Below are positions 8,905-17,646 of a stretch of DNA of 60,560 nt, piece by piece. Positions within the stretch are counted from its first letter, which is position 1. Every line of letters starts with the position of its first letter. The notes below the pieces were generated by a model. The model was not told the origin of the DNA. It was given only the letters and a program-made list of their open reading frames with translations, and did no database searches. The stretch is from WANQ01 sp964448055 (lineage in GTDB: Archaea; Thermoproteota; Thermoprotei_A; Sulfolobales; WANQ01): positions 1 through 60,560 of the forward strand of contig CAYUVB010000003.1 in assembly GCA_964448055.1 (NCBI GenBank). Direction: 5' to 3'. The translations under genes were made by a program, and so were the position numbers.

Positions 8905-9521
8905 GTACTTAACACCTCCTTGTAGTCTTCAAGTATACGATTCTTTACTTCCTCAAAATGTTGAGGTAATCTTCCGGGATCCAATCCTATTCCTAGATAC
9001 CTTGAAAACATTCTTTCATATAGTGCTGGGTCTTCTGATGCAAGTTTTTGAGCATATGATGCTATGTGTTCACCTCTAATCCTGTCCTCTGTTGGCAGAA
9101 CTTCTTCACTATGAGGTATTTCTAACCCTGCATCCAAACCTCCTTTTATAGCAGCAAATACTCTTGATCCCCTAATAGGTCTATGTAGGCCAATATCCGG
9201 TATAGCATATTTTATTCCTGCTTTCAATGCACGTAGCCCAGCTAATAATCCTGTAAGATATGCTGCTGGTGTATTATCTCCTGGAGCTTTCCATCCATAT
9301 TTCTTCATCAGCTCTCTGCTATGTGCTGCTGCTATTGTTATATCTCCTTGAGGGAAGGCCTTTACTACTTGAACTATGATATAGTTGAGTGTACGTCTTA
9401 CAACAAATCGTGGTTTACCCGATAATATCATTTTGTACCTTTTGTAATAGTTCGTTTTACCTTCTCTTCTCCTACGTTTGTGAACCTTATATCTTGGCCC
9501 ATGTCCCACGAATAAACTCAC
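8901..9521 (-). CDS. rpl18: Ribosomal protein L18
   Basis: A 206-residue large-subunit protein that binds 5S rRNA, homologous to eukaryotic L5. The N-terminal basic part reads KVHKRRRREGKTNYYKRYKM and the core has PAAYLTGLLAGLRALKAG. Length fits archaeal L18. It is placed between L19e and S5 with minimal spacing. Confidence 0.97.
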   Translation of the reverse strand: MSLFVGHGPRYKVHKRRRREGKTNYYKRYKMILSGKPRFVVRRTLNYIIVQVVKAFPQGDITIAAAHSRELMKKYGWKAPGDNTPAAYLTGLLAGLRALKAGIKYAIPDIGLHRPIRGSRVFAAIKGGLDAGLEIPHSEEVLPTEDRIRGEHIASYAQKLASEDPALYERMFSRYLGIGLDPGRLPQHFEEVKNRILEDYKEVLST

Positions 9522-9524
9522 CCA

Positions 9525-9974
9525 TCACTTCTTTAGTAATCCTTGTTCTTTCATGTATGATTTAAGCGATGAAAGACTCTTAAATACACCACCTTTAGCA
9601 AGCATATACAGCCTTCTATAAGTCTTCCTATCAATTACTCCTCTATCACGTAAATATCTTAGATATCTCCTTATTTTCCTTATCCTGTTCATCCATGCCT
9701 CTTTCTTTGATAAGCGTGCAGTTTTTGCACCCTTTCGCTTACCAGGTCCTCTCCTACGTCCTTTCTTCCTCTTTTCATGCCTTTCCTTCCATCGCGCCCT
9801 ACTATTACCCTTAACTGGTTTAACGCGAATAACTCCTTCCTTAATTAATCTACGTATCTCCTCCTTGGTTACCGCTCCTTCAACATCCTCTATCCTATCT
9901 GGATCTATCCAGATTCTACTCTCTCCTACTCCTAGTACTTCTGCTGCAAGTCTCTTCTGAAGACTTAAGTCCAA
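9525..9974 (-). CDS. rpl19e: Ribosomal protein L19e
   Basis: A 149-residue, strongly basic protein found only in archaea and eukaryotes. It starts MDLSLQKRLAAEVLGVGESR and has the central basic block GRRRGPGKRKGAK followed by WMNRIRKIRRYLRYLRD. It follows L32e with a four-base gap. Confidence 0.97.
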   Translation of the reverse strand: MDLSLQKRLAAEVLGVGESRIWIDPDRIEDVEGAVTKEEIRRLIKEGVIRVKPVKGNSRARWKERHEKRKKGRRRGPGKRKGAKTARLSKKEAWMNRIRKIRRYLRYLRDRGVIDRKTYRRLYMLAKGGVFKSLSSLKSYMKEQGLLKK

Positions 9975-9978
9975 GAGC

Positions 9979-10377
9979 TTACACCCTGTTAGCTACTCTT
10001 AGACCTAGTTTCTCGGCTTCCCTTAGTATTTCTAGCCTTTTTCTAAGACCCACTGTATGAGCTATATAAACTATGTGTCTTCTTGGATCTAAACCTTGTA
10101 ATTCTTTAACGTTATGTACTATTACTGGTTCCAAACCAGAGGGGTGTAGCCCTCTTACCTCACTAGGTGAACCATAACCTACATTAACTGAAGGAGGGTA
10201 GCCTTTAATGCATAGTCTCATTTTGTTATCATTGCCTTTAGGTCTGCGCCATGCATATTGATTTATGAACTTAGGAAACTTCCACCAAAGGTAACGTAGG
10301 AACTCGGGTTTTCTCTGTTTAAGTAGTCTCCTTATACGAAGTAATCTTCTCTTTTCAGAATCTAATACGGGTCTCAT
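9979..10377 (-). CDS. rpl32e: Ribosomal protein L32e
   Basis: A 132-residue large-subunit protein with the family motif FLRYLWWKFPKF and WRRPKGNDNKMRLCIKGYPP, then VGYGSPSEVRGLHPSG. It overlaps the end of L6 by four bases and precedes L19e, the archaeal spc-operon order. Confidence 0.97.
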   Translation of the reverse strand: MRPVLDSEKRRLLRIRRLLKQRKPEFLRYLWWKFPKFINQYAWRRPKGNDNKMRLCIKGYPPSVNVGYGSPSEVRGLHPSGLEPVIVHNVKELQGLDPRRHIVYIAHTVGLRKRLEILREAEKLGLRVANRV

Positions 10378-10931
10378 TCTTCAATCACCCCTTTCTCATA
10401 GATGTAAATACCATCCATGAACACTCTCCTATCATAATCTTTTACTTTTGTAGCATGCTCTATGTTTGCTGCTGTTTGCCCTACTTCCTCTATATCTATT
10501 CCTTCAACAATAACATCATCACCCTTTACCTTCACCGTTACATTACCAACTATTTTCGCTATTCTAGGTGCTTTTTCACCTAAGAAGTTCTCTATTACTA
10601 TCCTCTTATTCTTCTCGTCTACCTTTACAGATACAGGGAAGTGTGAATATACTATCTTAAGCTTATATCTGAAACCCTTAGTTACACCTATGATCATGTT
10701 TTCTATATGAGCTGCTATAGTAGGAACTAAGGCTTTTTTACGTCTGTTTGCAAAGAATGTTTCAATAATTACTTTATTATTTTCTTTCCTTATTTCTACC
10801 CCTCTTATATGCGAGAAATCTCTTTCGATTGTGCCTTTAGGTCCACTAACCTTTACTTTCATACCATTTATCTCTACTGACACGTTTTCTGGTACTTCAA
10901 CCTCCTCCACTACATGTACAGCCTTTGCCAT
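10374..10931 (-). CDS. rpl6: Ribosomal protein L6
   Basis: A 185-residue protein made of two related L6 folds. The start VPENVSVEINGMKVKVSGPKG and the C-terminal GIDIEEVGQTAANIEHATKV are both family signatures. It binds 23S rRNA near the factor site. It lies between S8 and L32e. Confidence 0.97.
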   Translation of the reverse strand: MAKAVHVVEEVEVPENVSVEINGMKVKVSGPKGTIERDFSHIRGVEIRKENNKVIIETFFANRRKKALVPTIAAHIENMIIGVTKGFRYKLKIVYSHFPVSVKVDEKNKRIVIENFLGEKAPRIAKIVGNVTVKVKGDDVIVEGIDIEEVGQTAANIEHATKVKDYDRRVFMDGIYIYEKGVIEE

Positions 10932-10940
10932 AGAATCACC

Positions 10941-11342
10941 TTAGTAAACGTATGCTAGTAATACACCACCTATCTTACGTTTTAATGCTTCCTTATGCGT
11001 CATGACCCCTTGAGGTGTCGATAATATGAGTACACCTATATCACGTGAAGGAAGATATTTCCTTAACCAGTGAGGCATACGTTCTAAATCTGTATACTTA
11101 ACAGAGAACCTAGGCTTAATTACACCACACTTATTTATTCTACCGAGGAGTTGAACCCTTACTTTACCCCAACGCCCATCATCTATGTACTCGAATTCTC
11201 CTATGTAACCTTCTTGCTGCATTATCTTCAATACATTGATTATTAGCTTTGATGCAGGCATTATTATTGCTTCTTTTTTACCACGCATCTCGTTATTCAT
11301 TATTGTTGCTAATGCATTAGCAAGTGTATCAAGCATGACCAT
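10941..11342 (-). CDS. rps8: Ribosomal protein S8
   Basis: A 133-residue small-subunit protein beginning VMLDTLANALATIMNNEMRG and ending with the signature GVLILSTPQGVMTHKEA. It binds helix 21 of 16S rRNA. The first ATG is kept because GGTGA lies eight bases upstream. It follows the short S14 gene with a 13-base gap. Confidence 0.97.
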   Translation of the reverse strand: MVMLDTLANALATIMNNEMRGKKEAIIMPASKLIINVLKIMQQEGYIGEFEYIDDGRWGKVRVQLLGRINKCGVIKPRFSVKYTDLERMPHWLRKYLPSRDIGVLILSTPQGVMTHKEALKRKIGGVLLAYVY

Positions 11343-11355
11343 GGCTTAAATCACC

Positions 11356-11520
11356 TTAATTGTATTTCTTAAAACCAAGGCTTACAGCTATTTCCCTAAA
11401 GCATTGACGACAAAGCATAAGCCCATATTTTTGTATAACTGCGTCTCTTGACCCACATCTGATACATCTACGTGAACCCTTCCCGTAGAGTCTTGTTCTA
11501 GGAGGTCTATACTTACCCAT
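11356..11520 (-). CDS. rps14: Ribosomal protein S14 (zinc type)
   Basis: A 54-residue protein read directly from the sequence. It starts MGKYRPPRTRLYGKGSRRC and has four cysteines in CIRC near residue 20 and CRQC near residue 39, the zinc-binding form of S14. The family is 50-56 residues long, so it is full length. It sits exactly where expected, between L5 (15 bases away) and S8. Confidence 0.95.
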   Translation of the reverse strand: MGKYRPPRTRLYGKGSRRCIRCGSRDAVIQKYGLMLCRQCFREIAVSLGFKKYN

Positions 11521-11535
11521 TTAATGACACCTCCC

Positions 11536-12108
11536 TTATGGTACTATTCTTACTCCTAGTTCTTTTTCTAGTAGTATCATTGCCTCCTCCTTAGTGACAC
11601 GGTGTCTGCGGGGTATATGCCTTTTCCTGCACCTGCGTCTTCTAATTATACGGTACCCTGGTCTTTCAATAGTTATAGCTACATCCATACCGAATATACC
11701 TATTTCAGGGTCATATTTCACTCCTGGAATAGCTATGTGTTCCTTTATGCCGAAGCTTACATTACCGTATTCATCAAAGCTCTTAGCAGAAATACGCCAT
11801 CCAACAGCTTCCAATACTTTCTTGAGAAAATCTATTGCTGCTTGTCTTCTAAGCGTTACCATTACTGCTATGTTCTCTCCCTTCCTAATACCGAATTCTT
11901 TGATTGTTCTCTTAGCCTTCCGTGGTACCGGTTTTCTTCCAGTTAACATCTCTAGTACTCTTGCTGCTTTTTGTAATCTTTCACCAGATGAACCTACACC
12001 TATGTTTACTGTAACTTTGGCTATTCGTGGTTTTCTCATAGGATTTTCTTCCCATTCCTTAAGTATCTTTGATATTAGCTCAGGCGGCAAGATCTCGCTC
12101 AACGCCAT
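11536..12108 (-). CDS. rpl5: Ribosomal protein L5
   Basis: A 190-residue large-subunit protein that contacts 5S rRNA. It contains PRIAKVTVNIGVGSSGERLQ near the N-terminus, PVPRKAKRTIKEFGIRKGE in the middle and a basic C-terminal segment IIRRRRCRKRHIPRRHRVT. The start ATG is preceded by GGTG. It overlaps S4e by ten bases. Confidence 0.97.
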   Translation of the reverse strand: MALSEILPPELISKILKEWEENPMRKPRIAKVTVNIGVGSSGERLQKAARVLEMLTGRKPVPRKAKRTIKEFGIRKGENIAVMVTLRRQAAIDFLKKVLEAVGWRISAKSFDEYGNVSFGIKEHIAIPGVKYDPEIGIFGMDVAITIERPGYRIIRRRRCRKRHIPRRHRVTKEEAMILLEKELGVRIVP

Positions 12109-12860
12109 GCACCTTCAGGCAAGCTTATCAAGGGCTCATCTTTACCTATTACGAATATATAATCAAGGCTTGTTTGGAATCTTTCACCTTTTGAGTCCTC
12201 GAGTGTAACAATACTTCTAAATCTTCTTATACCTTTAGCTATGTCTATCACTCTTCCTACACGTCCAACGTTTCTGCCACCACTAACTATAGCTATTACA
12301 CCTTTTTCCAATGGGATATAATCCAAGAGCTCTTGTTTCGGTATGGCTAATTTCACGGTACCCAATGTTGAATAGACGTCTTCTTCAGGATTGGTTGGGT
12401 CCTTAACTCTTATCAACACGTTTCTGCCATCATGTAGGTTAAGTTGTATGTGACCTCCTTTAACTGTTGTTTTATTCTCAATCCTACATAGCTTAAACGA
12501 TGCTTCTTCCTTACTTATAGGATGAAGTATATAGTGTTTTATGGGGTAAGGGATTACCCTGAATGTTTCACCTGTATCAACTATTTCAACTACATCCATT
12601 AATCCTACTGGGAACTTGTAATCTCTCCTAACCTTGCCATCAACCCTTATATGACCTTCTGCTATGATTTTTCTTGCCTCACGAGCTGTTTTGGCATAAC
12701 TTAGTACGTCTCTAACCAAGATTAGTAAGGGTATAGCTCTTTCAATTGGATGAGGTCCTGGCCTAGGTTTGACTGTCCATACTCTCTCCTTTACGGGTAT
12801 AGGCCACCATGCCGGGGCTGCGTATGTTTTCAGATGTCTTTTACCACCCATTCGTGCCAT
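12099..12860 (-). CDS. rps4e: Ribosomal protein S4e
   Basis: Archaeal and eukaryotic small-subunit protein. An S4 RNA-binding domain lies near residues 40-105 (SYAKTAREARKIIAEGHIRV) and a KOW motif near residue 175 (GRNVGRVGRVIDI). The frame opens four codons earlier (MNNT), but homologues start MARMGGKRHLK, so I place the start at 12860, giving 253 residues. It lies between L24 and L5. Confidence 0.96.
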   Translation of the reverse strand: MARMGGKRHLKTYAAPAWWPIPVKERVWTVKPRPGPHPIERAIPLLILVRDVLSYAKTAREARKIIAEGHIRVDGKVRRDYKFPVGLMDVVEIVDTGETFRVIPYPIKHYILHPISKEEASFKLCRIENKTTVKGGHIQLNLHDGRNVLIRVKDPTNPEEDVYSTLGTVKLAIPKQELLDYIPLEKGVIAIVSGGRNVGRVGRVIDIAKGIRRFRSIVTLEDSKGERFQTSLDYIFVIGKDEPLISLPEGAWR

Positions 12861-12868
12861 GGTGTTAT

Positions 12869-13348
12869 TCACCCTTGTTCTTGCTCTTTGCTCTCACTCT
12901 GTGCTGTGGACTCCTGGGTAGTGGTTTCGGGCTTTTCAACCTTTTCTTCCATTTCACGTTTAGCTAATAGTTGTTCACGGGCCTTCCTCTTACGTTCAAT
13001 TATTTCTTGACGCCTTTTATCGGATAAATCTAATTTAACTATCATGACCTTCGAAGGATGAATGGGGTAATATCTTGGCGTGCCATCAGCTCTCTTAATA
13101 GTTACTCCTTCGACATATATTCTGATTCTCTTCAAATCAACTCTTATAACTTTGCCTTCATGGCCTTTCCAGTCTCCTCTCATTATTCTTACAACATCGC
13201 CCTTGTGTACAGGTAGACGCTTTATTCCCAATTTTTCTCTTAGCTCAGGTGATAGAGGAGCCGTCATAAACTTTTGTCTTATATGCAATGGTGCGTTGAA
13301 GAATGCTTTTCTCTGTTTCCTAGGCTGAGAGGATTTGGTTAATGCCAT
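12869..13348 (-). CDS. rpl24: Ribosomal protein L24
   Basis: A large-subunit protein with the KOW motif VHKGDVVRIMRGDWKGHEGK near residue 50 and the archaeal N-terminal part QPRKQRKAFFNAPLHIRQKF. The C-terminal 40 residues are a Glu- and Lys-rich low-complexity tail. The frame opens three codons earlier, but GGTG lies seven bases before the ATG at 13348, so I prefer that start (159 residues). Confidence 0.96.
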   Translation of the reverse strand: MALTKSSQPRKQRKAFFNAPLHIRQKFMTAPLSPELREKLGIKRLPVHKGDVVRIMRGDWKGHEGKVIRVDLKRIRIYVEGVTIKRADGTPRYYPIHPSKVMIVKLDLSDKRRQEIIERKRKAREQLLAKREMEEKVEKPETTTQESTAQSESKEQEQG

Positions 13349-13362
13349 TGGGAACACCTTGC

Positions 13363-13782
13363 TTAAATTATTATTGATGCTATTTGACCTATTCTAGGCC
13401 ATCTTTCAGCTGCTTCCTTTGCTACGGGACCACGTATTTCGCTTCCCTTAGGTGTACCATCGCTAGATACTATTACAACCGCATTGTCTTCAAAAGCAAT
13501 CCATGTACCATCGGGTCTTCTGTAAGGTCTCCTCTGCCTAATTATTACAGCTCTTACTATCTGTCTTCGCATTTCCGGAGTACCTTTCTTTACTGACGCT
13601 ACAACCATATCTCCTACTCCAGCGAAAGGTATTCTTCTTAGCCTACCCTTATACCCAGGTACACCTATGATCATTACTTCTTTAGCACCACTATTATCAG
13701 CAACCTTGACGTAAGACCCTACTTGTAATCCTGCATTTATTCTTATCCTAGAAAATGCTGCACCCGTCTCTTTCTTGGGCAT
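13363..13782 (-). CDS. rpl14: Ribosomal protein L14
   Basis: A 139-residue protein at the subunit interface. It contains the signature VKVADNSGAKEVMIIGVPGY and GDMVVASVKKGTPEMRRQIV. The stop and start of L14 and S17 touch at 13782, so translation is probably coupled. Confidence 0.97.
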   Translation of the reverse strand: MPKKETGAAFSRIRINAGLQVGSYVKVADNSGAKEVMIIGVPGYKGRLRRIPFAGVGDMVVASVKKGTPEMRRQIVRAVIIRQRRPYRRPDGTWIAFEDNAVVIVSSDGTPKGSEIRGPVAKEAAERWPRIGQIASIII

Positions 13783-14144
13783 TACTTCTTCACCTCCTTA
13801 GCTTTACCTTTTATACCTAATACAACAAATGAGACTGTCTTTGCTAAAGGTCTTGTTTCTCCTATTATAACTATGTCTCCTACTTTAGCGTTAATACATG
13901 GAGGGTTATGAGCATGAATCTTACTATGTCGTTTTTCATAACGTCTATACTTCTTATCATAGTAGTAATAGTCTCTTCTTACAACAACAGTGTTCTTCAT
14001 CTTATCACTTACAACGATCCCCTCTAGTATCATGCCACGTACTCTTACGTTACCATGCCATGGACATTTGGGGTCATCACATATTTTTTCTGGAGGCTTT
14101 AATCCTGGTATACCTACATTCTTAACTTGCTGCACCTTACCCAT
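13782..14144 (-). CDS. rps17: Ribosomal protein S17
   Basis: A 120-residue small-subunit protein with an OB fold. It has the archaeal motif CDDPKCPWHGNVRVRGMILEG near the N-terminus and VGDIVIIGETRPLAKTVSFV near the C-terminus. It follows the RNase P subunit gene by six bases. Confidence 0.97.
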   Translation of the reverse strand: MGKVQQVKNVGIPGLKPPEKICDDPKCPWHGNVRVRGMILEGIVVSDKMKNTVVVRRDYYYYDKKYRRYEKRHSKIHAHNPPCINAKVGDIVIIGETRPLAKTVSFVVLGIKGKAKEVKK

Positions 14145-14150
14145 TCCGAT

Positions 14151-14429
14151 TTACCTCCATTTAATCATCTTCACCCTTTCTTCTGGCCTAGCTAGTATGT
14201 CTTCCCCATTTATTAATGCATATACTTTATCCGAGAGCTTAAATAGGAATTTACCCCCCTTTTTAAGTATTCTCTTATCTCCTTTAGAAGTAAGTATTAG
14301 TAATGAATTCTTGGTTTCATCTATAACTATGCCCTTTAAACCTACATAATTTTCACTTAAATGATGGAGAACTTGAACTTCTAAACCTATTAACTCATGA
14401 TAAATAAGATTTTTAGGTGTACGTTTCAT
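14151..14429 (-). CDS. rnp1: Ribonuclease P protein component 1 (Rpp29/Pop4)
   Basis: A 92-residue RNA-binding protein of RNase P, the enzyme that removes 5' leaders from tRNA precursors. The Sm-like barrel shows LIGLEVQVLHHLSENYVGLKG and IVIDETKNSLLI. It sits between L29 and S17, the known archaeal place for this gene. The translation factor aIF1, often found nearby, is absent here. Confidence 0.92.
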   Translation of the reverse strand: MKRTPKNLIYHELIGLEVQVLHHLSENYVGLKGIVIDETKNSLLILTSKGDKRILKKGGKFLFKLSDKVYALINGEDILARPEERVKMIKWR

Positions 14430-14644
14430 TTTCTTCTTTTACCTTGCTGCTTTAATTCTTCTTCACGCATAATCGTTAAAATCCTTGCTATGGTCCTCTT
14501 TATAGCCCTTATCTTACCGGGATTATCTAATACGCCTGTTGCTGCTTGCAGCTTTAGCCTTATGAGTTCCATTCTAAGTTCTTCCAACTTCTTCTTACGC
14601 TCCTCAGAACTTAATGCTCTAATTTCTGATGGCTTCATACTCAT
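14426..14644 (-). CDS. rpl29: Ribosomal protein L29
   Basis: A 72-residue helical-hairpin protein at the polypeptide exit, with the motif KLEELRMELIRLKLQAATG and the basic stretch NPGKIRAIKRTIARILT. Met3 is an alternative start. It overlaps the RNase P subunit gene by four bases. Confidence 0.96.
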   Translation of the reverse strand: MSMKPSEIRALSSEERKKKLEELRMELIRLKLQAATGVLDNPGKIRAIKRTIARILTIMREEELKQQGKRRK

Positions 14645-14674
14645 AGCTTAACCCTCACAAGAGTAAATTTAGGT

Positions 14675-15304
14675 TCAAGTAGTTGATGTTTCAGATTGCT
14701 GTAGAGTTTCGGGTGTCTTAAATGTTATTTGATCAACTGGTTTAACGGGCTTTACTATTGTTACCTCAACACCATATATTCCGGGTTTTAGTAATGCATG
14801 AGCCACAGCTCTATCAACCATTGTTTCTACTTGTTGTCCTACTTTGTAAACTCTACCTGCTTTTATCTTCTCGTAGCGTGCTCTTTCACTAGTTAGCTTA
14901 CCACTAATAACTATTTCAGCACCTAACGCACCAGCTGCCATAATTCTTCTCAATGCTGCAAATGCTGCTCTTCTGAAGTGGTAACCCCTCTCTAATGCCA
15001 TTGCCAATCTGAATGCCATAATTCTAGCATTGAGTTCGGGATTCTCTACATTTGTAACAGTTATTTGCGGATTCTCTAACCCAAAATATTTCTCAAATAT
15101 TTGGGCCAATTGCTTTATTATGGCTCCACGCTTACCTATTATTATCGCAGGTCTTTCAGCATAAATTATGATTCTTGAGCCCAAAGGCGTTCTCTGAATA
15201 TCTACGCCAGCATATCCTGCTCTATAGAAATTCTTGGCCAGATACTCATCTATTGCTACCTTAATCATAGCCTTTTTTATGAAATACTTCTTAATGTTCA
15301 CCAA
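14675..15304 (-). CDS. rps3: Ribosomal protein S3
   Basis: A 209-residue small-subunit protein lining the mRNA entry. The N-terminal type II KH domain holds the GXXG loop in ERPAIIIGKRGAIIKQL. The C-terminal domain has AAGALGAEIVISGKLTSERA. It starts two bases after L22 ends. Confidence 0.97.
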   Translation of the reverse strand: MVNIKKYFIKKAMIKVAIDEYLAKNFYRAGYAGVDIQRTPLGSRIIIYAERPAIIIGKRGAIIKQLAQIFEKYFGLENPQITVTNVENPELNARIMAFRLAMALERGYHFRRAAFAALRRIMAAGALGAEIVISGKLTSERARYEKIKAGRVYKVGQQVETMVDRAVAHALLKPGIYGVEVTIVKPVKPVDQITFKTPETLQQSETSTT

Positions 15305-15306
15305 GG

Positions 15307-15780
15307 TTAAGAGACCTCCTTAACTACTACTTCCACGTGCGTTAATCTACGGAAGCGAGGAGTGGATCTACCAAATGCGCGGGGCATCCACCTCTTAAGT
15401 ATAGGGCCCTTATGTGAAGCTATATGTATTATCTTAAGTTTTTTGGTGTCTAATCCCTTCTGTTCAGCATTATTTTCAACGTTTTCCAATAATCTTAACA
15501 AATATTTGGCTGCTTTTACAGGATATCTACCTATAGGCCAGCCCCATTTGTCTGCTAACCCTTTTCTATGAGCTTGCTTACCTTTATATCTGAAGAAAGG
15601 TACAGGTTCTTTCAATTCTATAACTCTTCTTAAATATTCTTTTGCTTCTTGAAGCATCATACCTCTAATAGCCCTAGTTACCTCGTACATTATCTTAGGT
15701 GATACGGGTACATCCCATATCATAGCTTTAGCTATCTTTTCCTCATCCATATACTTTACTGAATAGTGCCATGTCGGCAT
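15307..15780 (-). CDS. rpl22: Ribosomal protein L22
   Basis: First gene of the long ribosomal transcript. The core motifs are YEVTRAIRGMMLQEAKEYL and the C-terminal hairpin WMPRAFGRSTPRFRRLTHV. The frame is open back to a GTG at 15819, but a TATA box at 15827-15834 puts the transcript start near 15803. The ATG at 15780 has GGTGG just upstream, and the protein then begins MPTWHYSVKY, as homologues do. The product has 157 residues. Confidence 0.95.
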   Translation of the reverse strand: MPTWHYSVKYMDEEKIAKAMIWDVPVSPKIMYEVTRAIRGMMLQEAKEYLRRVIELKEPVPFFRYKGKQAHRKGLADKWGWPIGRYPVKAAKYLLRLLENVENNAEQKGLDTKKLKIIHIASHKGPILKRWMPRAFGRSTPRFRRLTHVEVVVKEVS

Positions 15781-15826
15781 ACACGCCACCACTCTATAGT
15801 CAGCCTTGGATGATTGCACTTAAGGG

Positions 15827-15834
15827 TTATAAAA
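15827..15834. promoter_or_regulatory. Shared, symmetric TATA box between L22 operon and a small plus-strand gene
   Basis: TTATAAAA reads as a TATA box on both strands. On the minus strand it predicts a start near 15804, about 24 bases before the L22 ATG. On the plus strand it predicts a start near 15857, about 16 bases before the TTG of the small gene at 15873. One box may therefore serve both directions. Inference from spacing only. Confidence 0.55.
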
Positions 15835-15872
15835 CTACATGCTGAGAATATTATGTGAGGTAGCCTTAAGAC

Positions 15873-16007
15873 TTGGATGCACATGAAGTAGATAGACAAC
15901 ACGTAGTTAGGATATGTAGAGAAGAGTGTATTGAAGCAGGTTATAGCGGTGAAGCATTTATTGAATGCGTAAAAGAATGTGTAAATAGGTATTCCTCATC
16001 CAATTGA
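15873..16007 (+). CDS. Small twin-CX3C protein, unknown function
   Basis: A 44-residue frame starting at TTG with GAGGT about eleven bases upstream. The translation contains two CX3C motifs, CREEC at residues 15-19 and CVKEC at residues 32-36, separated by 12 residues and set in charged helix-prone sequence. Such paired CX3C motifs form a helical hairpin joined by disulphides or bind a metal. A TATA box lies at the right distance (15827-15834). I do not recognise the family. The gene lies head to head with the ribosomal operon and converges on the NnrE/NnrD gene. Confidence 0.5.
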   Translation: MDAHEVDRQHVVRICREECIEAGYSGEAFIECVKECVNRYSSSN

Positions 16008-16026
16008 CTTTAGACAGTAAGATTAT

Positions 16027-17574
16027 TCAATGCATGTTTTCAGCTTCAATGAAAACTTTAGGTACATAGTCTAGTAAATCTGTTGCAGTAATACGTTCAC
16101 CTAAGGTATTCGTTGCAAGCTCTCCTGCGCGTCCATTGATGTACGCTGCTATTTGTGCTGCTTCGTAAAGATTCACTCCTCGAGCTATAAGTGATGCTAT
16201 TATCCCAGAGAGAACATCACCAGTACCCCCTACACTCATAGCAGGAGTACCAGTCTTATTCAATCTATAATCTTCACCATAACAGATTACGTCTATATGA
16301 CCTTTTAGTAATGTTATTGCATTATAAGTTTTAGAAGCTAGTATACATTTCTGGATCCTATCCTGTAATTCCTCCTCTACATCTAAGTTTAAGAGGATAC
16401 TTAACTCCCTTCTATGAGGTGTTAGAACTACTTTACCCCTGAGATCTATGTTTGCTCCTGCCAGATGCTTAAGAGCATCAGCATCTACTACTATACCTTT
16501 AATGTCATTCCTCTGTACTAAATCCTTCAATACACTCAACGTAAAAGTCTTTGTAGATTCATTTAATCCTAAACCAGGACCTATAACCACTGAATGAGGT
16601 CTTAGCTTCTCCACATAACCCAATACTTCATCAACTACCTCTTCAGTGAAGTACTCTCCTTTAAACCCATATGATATTATGTTTGGTGAGTAAGATGCTA
16701 TTATATTAGCTACACGTTGTGGAGCTAACACAAAGGCAAGATCTGCACCGGTTCTCAAGCTAGCCATGGCCGCTAATGCTGGAGCACCAGTATATAATTC
16801 TGAGCCACCTATGACAACTATCCTTCCACCTACACCTTTATGGGCGTCGATGGGTTTGCGCGGAACCTTTACCTTAACATCTCCAGGTCCTACATATATT
16901 TCAGCTTCCGGCGGAATTCCTATATCTACTACAATTACTTCACCAACATACTCGCGAGCTCTAATTAAACCTGGTTTTATTTTATGGAAAGTTATAGTTA
17001 CATCAGCTTTCACAGCCATACCTGCTACATGCCCAGTATCCGGATCAACACCCGTAGGAACATCGACTGCTACCTTAAACCCCTCACTTTCATTAAATAG
17101 TTTTATAGCCGAAGCTATTGGTTCCCTGGGTTTACCCTTTACACCTACACCTAACATGGCGTCTATTAGTATATCTGATTTCAAGGGTTCATTTATAGCA
17201 TCGAGCCGTAATAATTTCACAGATCTATCCATATGTTTTATTATATTCAAATTAAAACGCGTATCTGGATGTTCTATTTCATTTTCACGGTATACAAGAA
17301 TAATGAATACTTTAGCACCCATCGATGCCAAGTGCCTTGCTGCTACCAGCCCATCTCCGCCATTACCTCCTTTTCCTACGAAGATATATACCTCTTTGTC
17401 TTGTACATCTCCATTCATTCTGTATTTTATGTAATCGGCTACGCTCTTGCCGGCATTTTCCATCAGTAGCAATAACGGAACTCCTAACCATACTGCATTT
17501 AACTCATACGCCCTTATATCACGTACTGTAGCTATATCTTTACGCTTACCTACATACTTGTAGTCTTTACTCAT
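16027..17574 (-). CDS. nnr: Bifunctional NAD(P)HX epimerase / ADP-dependent dehydratase
   Basis: Repairs NADH and NADPH damaged by hydration. The 515-residue protein joins two domains. Residues about 10-220 are the YjeF_N epimerase, with VYIFVGKGGNGGDGLVAARH. Residues about 240-505 are the ribokinase-like dehydratase, with SVVIGPGLGLNESTK and the catalytic motif SVGGTGDVLSG. The fusion is common in archaea and bacteria. It lies between the ribosomal block and an unknown gene, with no clear operon partner. Confidence 0.94.
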   Translation of the reverse strand: MSKDYKYVGKRKDIATVRDIRAYELNAVWLGVPLLLLMENAGKSVADYIKYRMNGDVQDKEVYIFVGKGGNGGDGLVAARHLASMGAKVFIILVYRENEIEHPDTRFNLNIIKHMDRSVKLLRLDAINEPLKSDILIDAMLGVGVKGKPREPIASAIKLFNESEGFKVAVDVPTGVDPDTGHVAGMAVKADVTITFHKIKPGLIRAREYVGEVIVVDIGIPPEAEIYVGPGDVKVKVPRKPIDAHKGVGGRIVVIGGSELYTGAPALAAMASLRTGADLAFVLAPQRVANIIASYSPNIISYGFKGEYFTEEVVDEVLGYVEKLRPHSVVIGPGLGLNESTKTFTLSVLKDLVQRNDIKGIVVDADALKHLAGANIDLRGKVVLTPHRRELSILLNLDVEEELQDRIQKCILASKTYNAITLLKGHIDVICYGEDYRLNKTGTPAMSVGGTGDVLSGIIASLIARGVNLYEAAQIAAYINGRAGELATNTLGERITATDLLDYVPKVFIEAENMH

Positions 17575-17646
17575 TATTACACCATCAAAACATTATTGGG
17601 ACCAGTATTATATAACTACATGAACACTCAGCTATTGAATGGTGTT

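Noticed and set aside
14041..14090. GTGATGA in the S17 gene as a C box
   Set aside because: No CTGA downstream on that strand.
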